From positions 1-6,773 of the forward strand of contig JAUQWR010000673.1 in the NCBI GenBank assembly GCA_030835065.1: a stretch of DNA of 6,773 bases. The letters run 5' to 3'. The notes below the pieces were generated by a model. That model was given only the letters and a program-made list of their open reading frames with translations, made no database searches and was not told the DNA's origin. A program made the translations under genes and the position numbers. The DNA comes from Candidatus Kapaibacterium sp. (lineage in GTDB: Bacteria > Bacteroidota > Ignavibacteria > Kapaibacteriales > UBA2268). Shown here piece after piece: positions 5,766 through 6,773 of the stretch (position 1 is the first letter of the stretch; the number at the start of each line of letters is the position of its first letter).

Positions 5766-6773
5766 CTTGATAAAATCTCATCATAAAAATTCATAACATC
5801 TCTAGCATGATTTCTAATATCAAAGAAATCTAAAGCTCTTTGTCTGCCTTTTTGTTGAAGTTCTTTCAATAATAAAGGATCATCCACTAATTTAGCAATA
5901 CCAAGAGCAAGACTATCAGGATTTTTTTCATCGACAAGAATACCGGTGCTTGGAGTTATAGCCTCATTCACACCAGAAATATCAGTACCGATGCCAGCAG
6001 TGCCACATGCGAGAGCTTCATACATTACTCTTGGCATACCTTCATTTCCTTCGTGCGAAGGTATAGCGAGAGCATCAGCAGCTTGCATCCATTCATGAAT
6101 GTTTTTTTGTTGAGGAATTATTCTAACAAATTCAGAGCAATTATTTTCTTTTATTAAAGTATTGAGTTGTTCTAATTTTTCTTGATTGGGAGCAGTACCA
6201 ACATAATAAAGGTAAGGCATTAGCTCATCCGAATATTTTTTTCTTAAAATACCCATTGCATTTGCAAGGTCGTAAACGCCTTTTCCATCTTTCAAAATAC
6301 CGACAAAAATTAAAATAAAACGATTTTCGGGCATATCGAGAACTCGGCGAATAGAATTTCTATCCTCAAGTGGTTTGAACAATTGGCAATCTACACCATT
6401 ATAAATTGTTCTATATTTTGCTCTAATTTTGGCTGAATCAGAAAATCTTCTGCCAGCAGCATCAGAAACTCCGATCATACCATCTACAATTCGTTCAAAT
6501 AATCTGTCTTTAAAAAATTTTTCTGTCCAACGCACATGCCAAATCAATTTAATATCCAATTTTCTTTTAGCCACCCAACACATAAAAGTATCGCTAGGAT
6601 AATCAGGATGAATAATTTTAATATCATTTTCAATTAATATTTTTCGAATATGCTCAGGCAGACCAAATGCTTTAGAAATATTTTTGGGTTTGAGGCTAAC
6701 AAGCGGAGCAAAAAAAGTTTTGCAGCCTGAAGATTCAAGTCTTTCGGATAATTCGCCTGCAGATGGAACAAGA
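5762..6773 (-). CDS. Glycosyltransferase, GT4-like (partial, N-terminus off the right edge)
   Basis: A second GT-B-fold transferase, likely acting in the same surface-glycan pathway as the gene downstream. The open frame continues without a stop to base 6772, giving 336 visible residues; an internal Met at 6583 is not the start, because conserved acceptor-domain sequence precedes it (AGELSERLESSG and IKIIHPDYPSDTF). Perhaps 25-45 residues, including the first beta strand, are missing. Counting from the edge, landmarks are KLIWHVRW (76-83), GVSDAAGRRF (101-110), TIYNGVDCQLFKP (122-134), FVGILKDGKGVYDLANAM (156-173) and the EX7E pair Glu244 and Glu252 in HEGNEGMPRVMYEALACG, then DISGVNEAI. It ends in an ATGA overlap with the next gene. 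It is similar in plan to its neighbour but clearly divergent, so not a recent duplicate. Confidence 0.92.
   Translation of the reverse strand, partial: LVPSAGELSERLESSGCKTFFAPLVSLKPKNISKAFGLPEHIRKILIENDIKIIHPDYPSDTFMCWVAKRKLDIKLIWHVRWTEKFFKDRLFERIVDGMIGVSDAAGRRFSDSAKIRAKYRTIYNGVDCQLFKPLEDRNSIRRVLDMPENRFILIFVGILKDGKGVYDLANAMGILRKKYSDELMPYLYYVGTAPNQEKLEQLNTLIKENNCSEFVRIIPQQKNIHEWMQAADALAIPSHEGNEGMPRVMYEALACGTAGIGTDISGVNEAITPSTGILVDEKNPDSLALGIAKLVDDPLLLKELQQKGRQRALDFFDIRNHARDVMNFYDEILSR

Overview
The window is AT-rich and carries seven protein-coding genes, with no RNA genes, CRISPR arrays or insertion sequences that I can see. Several features point to a Gram-negative member of the Bacteroidota/Chlorobi (FCB) lineage: a DUF5020-type outer-membrane protein, ThrS and TrmD of the Bacteroidota/Chlorobi type, starts with little or no Shine-Dalgarno sequence (thrS, rimM), and a TAnnTTTG-like promoter element before thrS. 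I cannot place it more finely.

Left block, minus strand (1-1141): a two-gene transport unit. A small secreted beta-barrel of the DUF5020 family (476-1141) is followed after 21 bases by an AzgA-type NCS2 purine-base permease (start at 454, running off the left edge). The barrel would let the substrate cross the outer membrane and the permease would take it across the inner membrane.

Middle (1142-1439): a divergent, very AT-rich spacer between this unit and thrS. It holds a perfect DnaA-box 9-mer with a degenerate inverted copy nearby, a short perfect inverted repeat, A-tracts at helical spacing, and a plausible promoter element for thrS.

Right-centre, plus strand (1440-4698): thrS (complete threonyl-tRNA synthetase with editing domain), a strong intrinsic terminator, then rimM and trmD overlapping by 11 bases. 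These serve tRNA charging, 30S subunit maturation and tRNA m1G37 methylation. The usual neighbours of both groups (infC-rpmI-rplT after thrS, rpsP and rplS around rimM-trmD) are absent here.

Right block, minus strand (4695-6773): two GT4-like glycosyltransferases joined by an ATGA start/stop overlap, with the upstream one cut by the window edge. They look like the tail of a surface-polysaccharide or glycolipid operon. Its last gene overlaps the end of trmD tail-to-tail by 4 bases, leaving no space for a terminator between them.

Nothing here amounts to a clearly new system. The most useful leads are the DUF5020 barrel coupled to a purine permease and the DnaA-box-containing spacer.
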